Origin: Collinsella aerofaciens
GTDB taxonomy: Bacteria; Actinomycetota; Coriobacteriia; Coriobacteriales; Coriobacteriaceae
Direction of reading: 5' to 3'
NCBI GenBank assembly: GCA_008680965.1
Contig: NAKE01000001.1
Coordinates: forward strand, 310,001 to 374,000
DNA length: 64,000 nucleotides
This document shows, piece after piece, positions 17,603 to 26,144 of this stretch. Position 1 is the first letter of the stretch. The number at the start of each line of letters is the position of its first letter. The position numbers and the translations under genes were made by a program. The notes beneath the pieces are model-generated. The model saw only the letters and a program-made list of their open reading frames with translations. It was not told the origin of the DNA and made no database searches.

Positions 17603-17635
17603 GAAAAAAGCCCCGAGGCCATGCCCCGAGGCTCT
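17603..17635 (-). terminator. Terminator after the tRNA-Ile/Ala cluster
   Basis: On the minus strand an 11-bp stem, AGCCTCGGGGC with GCCTCGGGGCT (two wobbles, AUG loop), is followed by TTTTTT. Confidence 0.85.
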
Positions 17636-17647
17636 TCACAGTTTTGA

Positions 17648-17724
17648 TGGTGGACCTGACAAGATTCGAACTTGTGACCTCCCGGTTATCAGCCGGACGC
17701 TCTAACCAACTGAGCTACAGGTCC
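17648..17724 (-). tRNA. tRNA-Ile (anticodon GAU), downstream copy
   Basis: A complete cloverleaf with acceptor GGACCTG/CAGGTCC, anticodon GAT in CTGATAA, T-loop GTTCGAATC and encoded CCA. The sequence is identical to the copy at 17872-17948. Confidence 0.97.
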
Positions 17725-17728
17725 ATCA

Positions 17729-17804
17729 TGGTGGAGGTTAGGGGGATCGAACCCCTGACCTCAGGCTTGCAAAGCCCGCGCTCTCCCAGCTGAGCTAAAC
17801 CCCC
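17729..17804 (-). tRNA. tRNA-Ala (anticodon UGC)
   Basis: A complete cloverleaf with acceptor GGGGGTT/AACCTCC (one wobble), anticodon TGC, T-loop GTTCGATCC and encoded CCA. It lies between two tRNA-Ile genes and only 4 bp upstream of the second. Confidence 0.97.
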
Positions 17805-17815
17805 ACGGAGACAGT

Positions 17816-17860
17816 AATAAACACCCCAGCGGCGACTCGGCTCTCGCTGGGGTGTTTATT
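17816..17860 (-). terminator. Strong hairpin between tRNA-Ile and tRNA-Ala
   Basis: A perfect 16-bp stem (AATAAACACCCCAGCG / CGCTGGGGTGTTTATT) with a 13-nt loop. On the minus strand it ends GTTTATT and lies 11 bp after the upstream tRNA-Ile, so it probably ends that transcript. Confidence 0.75.
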
Positions 17861-17871
17861 GCGAAAGAAAG

Positions 17872-17948
17872 TGGTGGACCTGACAAGATTCGAACTTGTG
17901 ACCTCCCGGTTATCAGCCGGACGCTCTAACCAACTGAGCTACAGGTCC
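17872..17948 (-). tRNA. tRNA-Ile (anticodon GAU), upstream copy
   Basis: The same 77-nt sequence as 17648-17724, including CCA. The exact duplication around a tRNA-Ala suggests a recent local duplication or gene conversion. Confidence 0.97.
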
Positions 17949-18019
17949 ATCGCGCAAGGGATATATTAGACGAGTCGTTACGCGCGCGTCAACAACTTTT
18001 TTGAAAATCTTTGGGAGGG

Positions 18020-18157
18020 GTTCGCCCCGGCCGCGTGGCGGCACATGAAGTCGCCTGCTCGGACAGTCCTGACTCGCACGGAGAGCACATTAAGTGCTCT
18101 CCGGCTCGTGCGGAACTCGCGATCGACTTCATGTGCCGCCACGCGGCCGGGGCGAAC
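18020..18157. repeat. Large palindrome with perfect 34-bp arms
   Basis: The arms at 18020-18053 and 18124-18157 are exact reverse complements (outer end GTTCGCCCCGGCCGCG). The 70-bp centre contains a second nested stem, CGCACGGAGAGCAC with GTGCTCTCC and CTCGTGCG. The whole could extrude as a cruciform or fold as one long RNA hairpin. No open frame or transposase-end motif is seen. It sits between the tRNA-Ile promoter side and the gyrA terminator. Confidence 0.85.
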
Positions 18158-18174
18158 GCGGGTCCAAGATTGTC

Positions 18175-18207
18175 AAAAAAGCGGTCGGCGCGCAGTGCGC
18201 CGACCGC
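18175..18207 (-). terminator. gyrA terminator
   Basis: An 11-bp stem (GCGGTCGGCGC / GCGCCGACCGC) with a 5-nt loop is followed on the minus strand by TTTTTT, 41 bp after the gyrA stop. Confidence 0.9.
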
Positions 18208-18247
18208 CGATATATGGGGTCTGATATTTTCTACCAGCTAGTTCCTC

Positions 18248-20989
18248 TTACTCGTCGAGGAGATCCTCTGGCATGTCGTTGCCGTCGCCCAGGTCGACTG
18301 GGGCCTCTTCGGTGTCGGCTGCGGCCTCGGCGCCTTCGCCTTCGGGCTTTCCCTTGGCTGCCGTCATGCGGGCGACAGCGCATACGCGGTCGTTGTCGTC
18401 GACGGTCATCATCTTGACGCCCTGGGTGGCGCGGCCGGTCTGGCTGATCTCGTCGGTCTTGACGCGAATGACCGTCGCGCCTTCCGTCACGATGAACAGC
18501 TCGTGCTGCGGGCCCACCGTCTTCATGGCCGCGAGGTTGCCCTTGCGCTCGGTCATTTGGATGGTGTAGACGCCCTGACCGCCGCGGTTTTGCTCCGGGT
18601 AATCCGCGACCGGCGTGCGCTTGCCGTAGCCGCGCTCGGTGATGACAAACAGGTCACCATTGCCGTTGGTAACCTCCATACCCAAAACGCCCACGCCGTC
18701 TTTCATGCTAATACCGCGAACGCCGCTGGTGTCGCGTCCCGTGGCGCGAACTTGGTCCTCGGGGAACATAATCGCCTTGCCCGCAGTGGTGGCCAAGATG
18801 ATCTTGTCGCCCTCGCGCACACGGCGCACGGCGAGCAGCGCGTCGTCGTCCCTCAGGTTGATGGCGATCAGACCATCACGGCGGCTACGGTCGTAGGCGC
18901 TCATCACGGTCTTCTTGACCATGCCGCTCTTGGTGGCAAACATCAGGTACTCGTCGGCGGGGAACTCGCGACAGCTGATGACGCTCGCGATCTTCTCGCC
19001 TTCCTCAAAGGGCAGCAGGTTGACGATCGCGGTACCGCGCGCCTGGCGCGTACCGACCGGCAGCTCGTGCACCTTGAGGCGGTAGACCTTGCCCTTGCTC
19101 GAGAAGAACAGCACGTACTCGTGCGTGGATGCGATAAACATCTCGTCGATGACGTCATCCTCTTTAAGGTTGACGCCCGACACGCCCTTGCCGCCGCGCT
19201 TCTGAGCACGGTAGGCAGCTACCGGGATACGCTTCACGTAGCCGGTGTGGGTAATGGTCACAACCATGTCCTCGTCGGCAATGAGGTCCTCGACATCCAG
19301 GTCCTTCTCGACATGGCTGATCTCGGTGCGGCGTTTGTCGCCAAACTTCTTCGAGATCTCGCGCATCTCCTCCTTGATGACGCCCAGGATCTTCTCCTCA
19401 TGCGCCAGCAGGTCCTCGTAGTAGGCGATGGCGCGGCGCAGGCCGTCCAGCTCTTCCTGGATCTTGTCGCGCTCCAGGCCGGTCAGGCGGCGCAGCTTCA
19501 TCTCGAGGATGGCCGTGGTCTGCTCGGGCGTAAAGCCAAAGCGCTCGATCAGGCGGCTGCTGGCCTCGGAGTCGGTCTGCGAGGAGCGGATAATGCTGAT
19601 GACCTCGTCGATATGGTCGAGAGCCATCAAGTAGCCCTCGAGGATATGGGCGCGCGCCTGGGCCTTCTTAAGGTCGAAGCGGGTGCGGCGGGTGACGACG
19701 TCGACCTGGTGGTCGATGTAGTGCTGCAGCATCTCGCGCAGGCTCAGGCATTTGGGAACGCCGTTGACGAGCGCCAGGTTGTTGGCGCCAAAGGTCGTCT
19801 GCAGTGAGGTGTACTTATACAGGTTGTTGAGCACGACCTGCGGAATGACGCCCTTCTTGAGCTCGATGACCAGACGGATGCCCTTCTGGTTGGACTCGTC
19901 GCGCATGTCCGAGATGCCCTCGATGCGCTTGTCGTTTACGAGCTGGGCGATCTTCTCCTGCAGGGTGCCCTTGTTGACCATGTAGGGAATCTCGGTAAAG
20001 ACCAGACGACTGCGGCCGGTCTTGGTGGATTCCACATGGGCCTTTGCACGCACGGTGATGGAGCCGCGGCCGGTCTCATAGCTCTGCCTAATGCCGGCGC
20101 TGCCCATGATGATGGCACCGGTGGGGAAGTCCGGGCCGGGCATGATCTGCATAAGCTCGTCGACGGTAGCATCGGGATTGTCGATCAGGTAGCAGGTTGC
20201 CTCGATCGCCTCAGTGAGGTTGTGCGGGGCGATATTGGTGGCCATGCCGACAGCGATGCCCTGGCTGCCGTTGACCAGCAGGTTGGGGAAGCGCGCGGGC
20301 AGTGCCACGGGCTCGGCGAGCGACTCGTCGTAGTTGGGCTGCCAGTCGACGGTATCCTTTTGCAAGTCGCGCAGCAGCTCCATGGCAGGCTTTGCCAGAC
20401 GGCTCTCGGTATAGCGCATTGCCGCCGCGCCGTCGCCATCGATGTTGCCGAAGTTGCCGTGGCCATCGATGAGCGGTGTGCGCATGGAGAACCACTGCGC
20501 CAGACGAACCATGGCCTCGTAGACTGCGAAGTCACCGTGCGGATGGTACTTGCCGATAACTTCGCCGACCGTCCAGGCCGACTTCTTATGCGGGCGGTTG
20601 GGGTAGATGCCGCTCTCGTTCATGGCGTACAGGATGCGGCGGTGCACCGGCTTTAGGCCGTCGCGCACGTCCGGCAGGGCGCGCGCCGTGATGACCGACA
20701 TCGAGTACTCGATGAACGACTGCTTCATCTCGCGGCCGAACTCCGAAATCTGGAGCTGGCCACCGTTGATATCCTCGCCGGCTGAGGCGCCACGATCGAC
20801 CGCGCCGAAGCTCTCCTCGAGCTCGGCGTCGTCATCCTCTTCCTCTTCATCCTCGGCGTCGGGGTTATAGGAATCCGGATCGCCGTCCTCGCCCTGCTCA
20901 GCGCGGGCGAGCAGGCGCTTCAGATCATCGGGCATACCGGCGTCGCCGGCCTCGTCCATACCCTCGTTGTTGTTGATATCGTCTGCCAC
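18248..20989 (-). CDS. gyrA: DNA gyrase subunit A
   Basis: GyrA breaks and rejoins DNA in the gyrase heterotetramer that introduces negative supercoils. Residues 1-75 are an unusual acidic low-complexity extension (EDEEEEDDDAELEE). The normal start region follows (EMKQSFIEYSMSVITARALPDVRDGLKPVHRR). The catalytic tyrosine is in AAMRYTESRL (about residue 193), and the C-terminal beta-pinwheel follows. In the quinolone-resistance region the sequence reads HGDFAVYEAM. Residue 154, equivalent to E. coli Ser83, is Phe (codon TTC at 20530-20528); the Asp87 position is Glu, which is natural in many species. The Phe is a known type of fluoroquinolone-resistance change. gyrA follows gyrB by 11 bp in one operon and ends in a strong terminator. 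Confidence 0.98.
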   Translation of the reverse strand: MADDINNNEGMDEAGDAGMPDDLKRLLARAEQGEDGDPDSYNPDAEDEEEEDDDAELEESFGAVDRGASAGEDINGGQLQISEFGREMKQSFIEYSMSVITARALPDVRDGLKPVHRRILYAMNESGIYPNRPHKKSAWTVGEVIGKYHPHGDFAVYEAMVRLAQWFSMRTPLIDGHGNFGNIDGDGAAAMRYTESRLAKPAMELLRDLQKDTVDWQPNYDESLAEPVALPARFPNLLVNGSQGIAVGMATNIAPHNLTEAIEATCYLIDNPDATVDELMQIMPGPDFPTGAIIMGSAGIRQSYETGRGSITVRAKAHVESTKTGRSRLVFTEIPYMVNKGTLQEKIAQLVNDKRIEGISDMRDESNQKGIRLVIELKKGVIPQVVLNNLYKYTSLQTTFGANNLALVNGVPKCLSLREMLQHYIDHQVDVVTRRTRFDLKKAQARAHILEGYLMALDHIDEVISIIRSSQTDSEASSRLIERFGFTPEQTTAILEMKLRRLTGLERDKIQEELDGLRRAIAYYEDLLAHEEKILGVIKEEMREISKKFGDKRRTEISHVEKDLDVEDLIADEDMVVTITHTGYVKRIPVAAYRAQKRGGKGVSGVNLKEDDVIDEMFIASTHEYVLFFSSKGKVYRLKVHELPVGTRQARGTAIVNLLPFEEGEKIASVISCREFPADEYLMFATKSGMVKKTVMSAYDRSRRDGLIAINLRDDDALLAVRRVREGDKIILATTAGKAIMFPEDQVRATGRDTSGVRGISMKDGVGVLGMEVTNGNGDLFVITERGYGKRTPVADYPEQNRGGQGVYTIQMTERKGNLAAMKTVGPQHELFIVTEGATVIRVKTDEISQTGRATQGVKMMTVDDNDRVCAVARMTAAKGKPEGEGAEAAADTEEAPVDLGDGNDMPEDLLDE

Positions 20990-21000
20990 GTTACCTCCTC

Positions 21001-23031
21001 TTAAGCGTCAAGGAATCGTGCATCATGCGCGTGTTTTTCAATGTACTCGCGGCGATAGCCGACCTCGGAACCCATGAGCTCGCGCACGGCACGGTCCGCC
21101 ACCACGGCGTCCTCGATCGACACGCGCTGCAAAATGCGGGTCTTGGGGTCCATCGTCGTCGAGGCAAGCTGCTTGGGGTCCATCTCGCCCAGGCCCTTGT
21201 AGCGCTGGACGGTATAGCCCTTGCGCTTCTTGGTGATCTTGCCGTCCTTGGCCTTGCCGTCCTCGTCGTTGTCGTCGGGGTTCAGGCCCAGGCTCTGAAT
21301 GGTGTCGCGCAGAATCTCGTCTTCGGGCTGGCGGCCGTTGGGATACACGTAATGGATCTTGTTGCGCACCTTAATGCCAAAGATGGGCGGGCAGGCGACA
21401 TAGACATAGCCGGCATCGATCAGCGGGCGCATGTACTTGTAGAAGAACGTCAGCAGCAGGATGCGAATATGCGCACCGTCAACGTCTGCATCGGTCATGA
21501 TGATGATCTTGTGGTAGCGCGCCTTGGTGATATCGAAGTCGCCGCCGTCGCCGGCACTCGTCGTGACGCCGCAGCCGATCGCGGTGATGAGCGACTGGAT
21601 GGTGTCGCTCGAGAACGCGCGGTGGTCACCCACGCGCTCGACGTTCAAAATCTTGCCGCGCAGGGGCAGAATCGCCTGGATGTCTCGGCGACGGCCGTCC
21701 TTGGCCGAACCGCCTGCCGAGTCACCCTCTACGATAAAGAGCTCGGTCAGCTCGGCATCGCGCACCGAGCAGTCGGCGAGCTTGCCGGGCAGCGAAGCCG
21801 TCTCGAGCAGACTCTTGCGACGGGTCGCCTCGCGCGCCTTGCGGGCAGCGTTGCGGGCCTTGCAGGCCTGCTGGGCCTTCTTGACGATCTCGCGGGCGGG
21901 CTTGGGGTGCTCCTCCAGATAATCGGCCAGTCCATCGGTCACGATCTTGAGCGTGAGCGCGCGCATGTAAGAACTGCCGAGCTTGGCCTTGGTCTGTCCC
22001 TCAAACTGCGGGTCGGGTAGCTTGACCGAGATGACGGCCGAAAGCCCCTCGCGCACGTCGTCGCCGCTCAGGTTGGCTTCCTTCTCCTTGAGTAGGTTCT
22101 GTTTGCGGGCGTAATCGTTGATCACACGGGTGAGAGCGGTGCGGAAACCCTCGAGATGCATGCCGCCCTCGGGGGTGTAGATGTCGTTGGCAAACGACAT
22201 GACGTTCTCGCCGTAGCCGGCATTCCACTGCAGGGATACCTCGACCTCGCCCATCTTGGTCACGGGCGCATCCGGATCCGATTTGCCCTCGATATAGATG
22301 GGCTCCTTAAAGGCCTCGGGGACGTCCTTGCCGTCGTTGAGGAACTTGACGAAGTCGATGATGCCGCCCTCGTAGCAGAACTCCTCCACGCGGGGAGTCG
22401 CCTCGCGCTCGTCGGTCAGCACGATCTTTAGATTCTTATTGAGGAACGCCGTCTCTTGCAGACGGTTGTGCAGCGTATCGAAATCGTAGACACAGGTCTC
22501 GAAGATCTCGTCGTCGGGCCAGAAGCTGACGGTGGTACCCGTCGAATCCGAGGTGCCCACGACATCCATCTTCTTGACGGTCTTGCCGCGCGAGAACTCC
22601 ATCTCGTAGACGCTGCCATCACGGCGCACCTGCACGACCACGCGCTTGGACAGCGCGTTGACGACGGAGATGCCCACGCCGTGCAGGCCGCCCGAGACCT
22701 TGTAGGCCGAGTTATCGAACTTACCGCCGGCGTGCAGGATCGTCATAACGACCTCGAGCGTCGGGATCTTTTTGATGGGATGCTCGTCGACGGGGATGCC
22801 TCGCCCGTTGTCGACGACCGTGATGGAGTTGTCGGCGTGGACCGTCACCTGAATCTCGGTGCAGAAACCGGCCATGGCCTCGTCAACGGAGTTGTCAACG
22901 ATCTCCCACACCAGGTGATGCAGGCCGCTGGCGCTCGTCGAGCCGATGTACATGCCCGGGCGCTTACGAACGGCCTCGAGACCTTCGAGAATCTTAATCT
23001 CGCCGCCATCGTAATCGTTTTCGTTTGCCAC
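21001..23031 (-). CDS. gyrB: DNA gyrase subunit B
   Basis: GyrB supplies the ATPase of gyrase. The 676-residue protein has the GHKL ATP-binding domain (EIVDNSVDEA, VDNGRGIPVD, GLHGVGISVVNALS). The transducer follows, then the TOPRIM region (EGDSAGGSAKDGRRR, MTDADVDGAHI) and the C-terminal tail with VQRYKGLGEMDP. The start is GTG 23031 with a GGAGGA ribosome site. Its own promoter must lie in the short gap after the dciA terminator. gyrA follows immediately. Confidence 0.98.
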   Translation of the reverse strand: MANENDYDGGEIKILEGLEAVRKRPGMYIGSTSASGLHHLVWEIVDNSVDEAMAGFCTEIQVTVHADNSITVVDNGRGIPVDEHPIKKIPTLEVVMTILHAGGKFDNSAYKVSGGLHGVGISVVNALSKRVVVQVRRDGSVYEMEFSRGKTVKKMDVVGTSDSTGTTVSFWPDDEIFETCVYDFDTLHNRLQETAFLNKNLKIVLTDEREATPRVEEFCYEGGIIDFVKFLNDGKDVPEAFKEPIYIEGKSDPDAPVTKMGEVEVSLQWNAGYGENVMSFANDIYTPEGGMHLEGFRTALTRVINDYARKQNLLKEKEANLSGDDVREGLSAVISVKLPDPQFEGQTKAKLGSSYMRALTLKIVTDGLADYLEEHPKPAREIVKKAQQACKARNAARKAREATRRKSLLETASLPGKLADCSVRDAELTELFIVEGDSAGGSAKDGRRRDIQAILPLRGKILNVERVGDHRAFSSDTIQSLITAIGCGVTTSAGDGGDFDITKARYHKIIIMTDADVDGAHIRILLLTFFYKYMRPLIDAGYVYVACPPIFGIKVRNKIHYVYPNGRQPEDEILRDTIQSLGLNPDDNDEDGKAKDGKITKKRKGYTVQRYKGLGEMDPKQLASTTMDPKTRILQRVSIEDAVVADRAVRELMGSEVGYRREYIEKHAHDARFLDA

Positions 23032-23080
23032 ACGTCCTCCTTCAGCTAAGAAAATGTGTACAGCCTTACTAGTTTATCGT

Positions 23081-23110
23081 AAAAAAATACCCTCGGGAGC
23101 GAGGGTATTT
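23081..23110 (-). terminator. Terminator between dciA and gyrB
   Basis: An 11-bp perfect stem (AAATACCCTCG / CGAGGGTATTT) with a 4-nt loop is followed on the minus strand by a T7 run. It ends the recF-dciA transcript 27 bp after the dciA stop. Confidence 0.92.
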
Positions 23111-23136
23111 GGCTCTACAAGGCCACCAGATGCGAT

Positions 23137-23700
23137 TTAAGGCTCTTTCTTGCTTTGCACGCCCTTGGCCCACTCGGCACTGGCTCTCATGGCATTCTCG
23201 AGGGCCTCGCGCAGTTTTTGATCTTCGATGGGCGCCACTTGGCGCTCGATCTCGCCGCGTTCGTCTTCACTGAGATCGGCGTGTGGGGCCGGCGGGCGCT
23301 CGGTCACGGCTGGGCGCAAGCGCTCCTTGGCAGCCGGCGGCGTGTGACCGGGCGCGGTCGTTTTGAACACCAGGCCGTCCACATGCGCGCCGGCCCGCTC
23401 CATGCGCGCCCGGATGATCTCGCGCAGCAGCGTCATCTCCTGAGTCCACGAGGGCGAATCGAGATACACCAGCAGCTCATTGGACTCGGGCAGGTAGCGC
23501 AGGCCCGTCACGTGGCGTCCCTCGCGCGTGCCCGAGCACACCGCATTCCAGGCACGATAGACCGCACGAGATTCCTCTGCAGCCTCCATTTGCGCGCGGC
23601 GCTCAGGTGTCGCGGCCGCCAGGATGCGCTGACGCTCGGCATCCAAAAAGCCGCCAAAGGCAACCGTTCCGTTCTCGCGCTCGTAGTTAGCACGTCTCAC
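23137..23700 (-). CDS. DciA-like DUF721 protein (probable DnaB helicase loader)
   Basis: DciA proteins are the widespread loaders or operators of DnaB in bacteria that lack DnaC/DnaI. The 187-residue product carries the DUF721 core at about 45-115 (VYRAWNAVCSGTREGRHVTGLRYLPESN, then LLVYLDSPSWTQEMTLLREIIRARM). A proline- and charge-rich C-terminal extension follows. The position between recF and gyrB is the classical place of this gene in actinobacteria. It overlaps the end of recF by 14 bp, implying coupled translation. The assignment rests on motif and synteny together. Confidence 0.85.
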   Translation of the reverse strand: MRRANYERENGTVAFGGFLDAERQRILAAATPERRAQMEAAEESRAVYRAWNAVCSGTREGRHVTGLRYLPESNELLVYLDSPSWTQEMTLLREIIRARMERAGAHVDGLVFKTTAPGHTPPAAKERLRPAVTERPPAPHADLSEDERGEIERQVAPIEDQKLREALENAMRASAEWAKGVQSKKEP

Positions 23701-24793
23701 CCATGCTCACCACCTTGGCTCGATTAAGCAGGTCATCAGTAAAGTACCCCAGGTTGGTGGTGGTTATGACTGTCTGGATGTCATCACCGATCAGCTGCAG
23801 AAAAGCGCCCCGGCGCTCGGCATCGAGCTCGCTCATCACATCATCCAACAGCAGCAGGGGTGCAGTGCCCAGGATGTCACGGGCGACGGTCACCTCGGCC
23901 ACCTTCCAAGCCAGCACCAGCGTACGCTGCTGCCCTTGGCTGGCAAACGAACGGGCAGATCGACCCGCAACGGTAAACTCAATCTCGTCGCGATGCGGGC
24001 CCACGAGCGTCACGCCGCGGCGCATCTCCTCGTCGGCACGTTCATCGAGGGCCGCGAGCATATGCTCGTACGCCCAGTCCTTAAGCTCCTCGCGCCCTTC
24101 GGATTGAGGTAAATCCCCCAGCGTGGATACATAGGACACGCCTGCGTCCTCGCCGGACGCCACCTGCCCATACGCGGCGCGCACATGGCCCGCCAGTCGG
24201 TCGAGCAGGGCCAAACGATGTACGAGCAGGGCTGACCCGGCGCGGGCGATGGAGTCATTCCACGCACCGAGCATCTCGCGGCAGCACCAGGTCTCCTTGA
24301 GCAGGGCGTTGCGCTGCGTCACACAACGCCCGTAGGTGCTCGCCAGGTCGGCGTAACGGGCGCTCAGTTGTACGCCAAAGTCGTCGAGGGCGGCGCGGCG
24401 CACGCTGGCACCGCGCTTGACCATATCCAGATGATCGGGGCAAAACAGCACGCTCGGCATAACCCCTCGCACGCCGGCAGCCGAGCACCTCTTGCCGTTA
24501 CGGCTAAACGAGCGCTTGCCGTCCTCAACGCCCAGCCCCATATCGAGCACGCGGCCATCGCCCTCGAGCCTCAACTCGAGCTTGCACGAGCCCGTGCCGT
24601 CGTGCACGAGCTCGGCAGCTGTGGGATGCCTAAACGAGGTGCCACTCGTCAAAAGCTGCAGCGCCTCTATGAGGTTGGTCTTTCCCGCCGCGTTGGGCCC
24701 CGCAAGCACCGTCACGCCTTCGTCCAGGTCAAGACGGTAGCTATCGAAACTGCGGTAGCGCGCGACGGAAAGGTTGCGGGCAAACACGGTCAT
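23687..24793 (-). CDS. recF: DNA replication and repair protein RecF
   Basis: RecF is an SMC-like ATPase that helps load RecA at gaps. The 368-residue protein shows Walker A LAGPNAAGKTNLIEAL near residue 35, the ABC-type signature region SFASQGQQRTLVLAWK, and Walker B APLLLLDDVMSELD. It lies between dnaN (9 bp upstream) and dciA, with which it overlaps, in the conserved dnaA-dnaN-recF-dciA-gyrB order. Confidence 0.97.
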   Translation of the reverse strand: MTVFARNLSVARYRSFDSYRLDLDEGVTVLAGPNAAGKTNLIEALQLLTSGTSFRHPTAAELVHDGTGSCKLELRLEGDGRVLDMGLGVEDGKRSFSRNGKRCSAAGVRGVMPSVLFCPDHLDMVKRGASVRRAALDDFGVQLSARYADLASTYGRCVTQRNALLKETWCCREMLGAWNDSIARAGSALLVHRLALLDRLAGHVRAAYGQVASGEDAGVSYVSTLGDLPQSEGREELKDWAYEHMLAALDERADEEMRRGVTLVGPHRDEIEFTVAGRSARSFASQGQQRTLVLAWKVAEVTVARDILGTAPLLLLDDVMSELDAERRGAFLQLIGDDIQTVITTTNLGYFTDDLLNRAKVVSMGETC

Positions 24794-24802
24794 GGCGCAG
24801 CG

Positions 24803-25906
24803 CTAGATGCGAACCGGCATAACCAGGTACAGGTAGTTGATCTTGTCGTAGGACTTAAAGATGCCCGCCTGCGAGTAGCTCTTGAGCTCCAGCGTGATCT
24901 CCTTCTCCTTGGACAGGGCATTGAGGCAGCCAAAGATGTAGTGGTAGTTAAAGGCGATGGTGCCCGACTCGCCCTCGGCCTCGACATCGATCGTCTCCTG
25001 TGCCAGGTCCTGATCATTGGAGATGGAGGACAGACCCATCTGACCGTTCTCGACATCGATCTCGAACTTGACGGCGGGGTTCGCGCTCGCGATGACCGCC
25101 ACGCGCTTGAGGGCGGCATTAAAAGCCGCCACGTCGATCTTGACGCTCGTCACGCACGAATCGGGGATGAGCTGCTTGTAGTTGGGGTACACGCCCTCGA
25201 TACGGCGCGACACGTAGGTGGTGTTACCGGCCTCAAAGACAACCTGGGTGTCGGTGGCGCCGATCATGATGGTCGCCTGGCTGGCCATGATGCTCAGGGC
25301 GTCGTTGAAGGCGTCGGCCGGAACGTTGAGCTCAAAAGAGCCCTCGAGCGTCGAGGTCTCGACCTGGGTGTCGCATACGGCCAGGCGGAAGGAGTCGGTT
25401 GCCACCAGGCGCACGGTGTTGTTCTCGACCTTCATGTGCACGCCTCCCAGGATGGGACGGGCCTTATCGGTCGAAGTGACACGCCACACGCGGCCGACCA
25501 TCTCGGACAGGATGTCGGTCGGGAGCTCCACCGCACTCTCGATGGCATAGGCCGGGAACTCGGGGAAATCGTTGACATCGAGCGTGTTGAGGCGGAAGGA
25601 ACTCTTCTCGCATCCAATCAGCACCTGACGCTCCGAGAGCTCAAAGGTAACCGGAGCGTCGGGAAGGGTCTTCGTAATGTTCGAGAGCATCTTGCAGGGA
25701 ATCACCATCTCACCCTCTTCTTCGACATGCGCGGCAATGCGATGACGAATCGAGATGGTGTAGTTAGAAGTTTGGAATTCCAAGATGCCGCCCTGCGCCT
25801 TAACGAGCACGCCCGACAGGATGGGAAGGGTAGATGCCGAAGCGACGCCTTTCATAACGACGCCGATGGCTTGCGTGAGCGAGCTTTGGCTGACGGTGAA
25901 CTTCAT
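24803..25906 (-). CDS. dnaN: DNA polymerase III sliding clamp (beta subunit)
   Basis: DnaN forms the dimeric ring that tethers polymerase III to DNA. The 367-residue product starts MKFTVSQSSLTQAIGVVMKGVASASTLPILSGVLV. It covers the three clamp folds and ends in the conserved YLVMPVRI. Its start lies next to the AT-rich origin tract, so the promoter region overlaps oriC. Confidence 0.97.
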   Translation of the reverse strand: MKFTVSQSSLTQAIGVVMKGVASASTLPILSGVLVKAQGGILEFQTSNYTISIRHRIAAHVEEEGEMVIPCKMLSNITKTLPDAPVTFELSERQVLIGCEKSSFRLNTLDVNDFPEFPAYAIESAVELPTDILSEMVGRVWRVTSTDKARPILGGVHMKVENNTVRLVATDSFRLAVCDTQVETSTLEGSFELNVPADAFNDALSIMASQATIMIGATDTQVVFEAGNTTYVSRRIEGVYPNYKQLIPDSCVTSVKIDVAAFNAALKRVAVIASANPAVKFEIDVENGQMGLSSISNDQDLAQETIDVEAEGESGTIAFNYHYIFGCLNALSKEKEITLELKSYSQAGIFKSYDKINYLYLVMPVRI

Positions 25907-26144
25907 CTTTTAATACCTTTCTATAGATATAAATATCTTAATAATAGTAATAGCACTGACGAAACTGTTGATTACTCCCAAAAGCGCTGGTCAACCCCAA
26001 AAAGAGAATCGACAGCATCCTGTGCGCAACCGACCGTGTTTTCCACGTTCAAAACCTGCGGAAAACTTTTCGTCGCCTTGGGGTGAGTTTTAGACACGTT
26101 ATGCCCGGCGTTTCGACAAGTTTTCAACAGGTGTCTCTATTTCC
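25907..26144. other. oriC: Predicted replication origin (oriC), dnaA-dnaN intergenic region
   Basis: The region combines an AT-rich tract (25915-25953), five consecutive TAA/TAG triplets resembling DnaA-trios (25939-25953), and several DnaA-box-like 9-mers. The boxes are TGTTGATTA at 25966-25974, TTTTCCACG at 26039-26047, TGCGGAAAA at 26057-26065 and TTTTCAACA at 26121-26129. Each matches TTATCCACA at 7 of 9 positions on one strand. Gene orientation diverges nearby, at 29.2-29.5 kb, which supports an origin in this area. A second box cluster lies at 29282-29365, so the origin may be bipartite around dnaA. Confidence 0.8.

Noticed and set aside
20516..20518. Glu at the GyrA Asp87 position as a resistance mutation
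   Set aside because: Glu is common at this position in Gram-positive GyrA proteins; only the Ser83-equivalent Phe is unusual.
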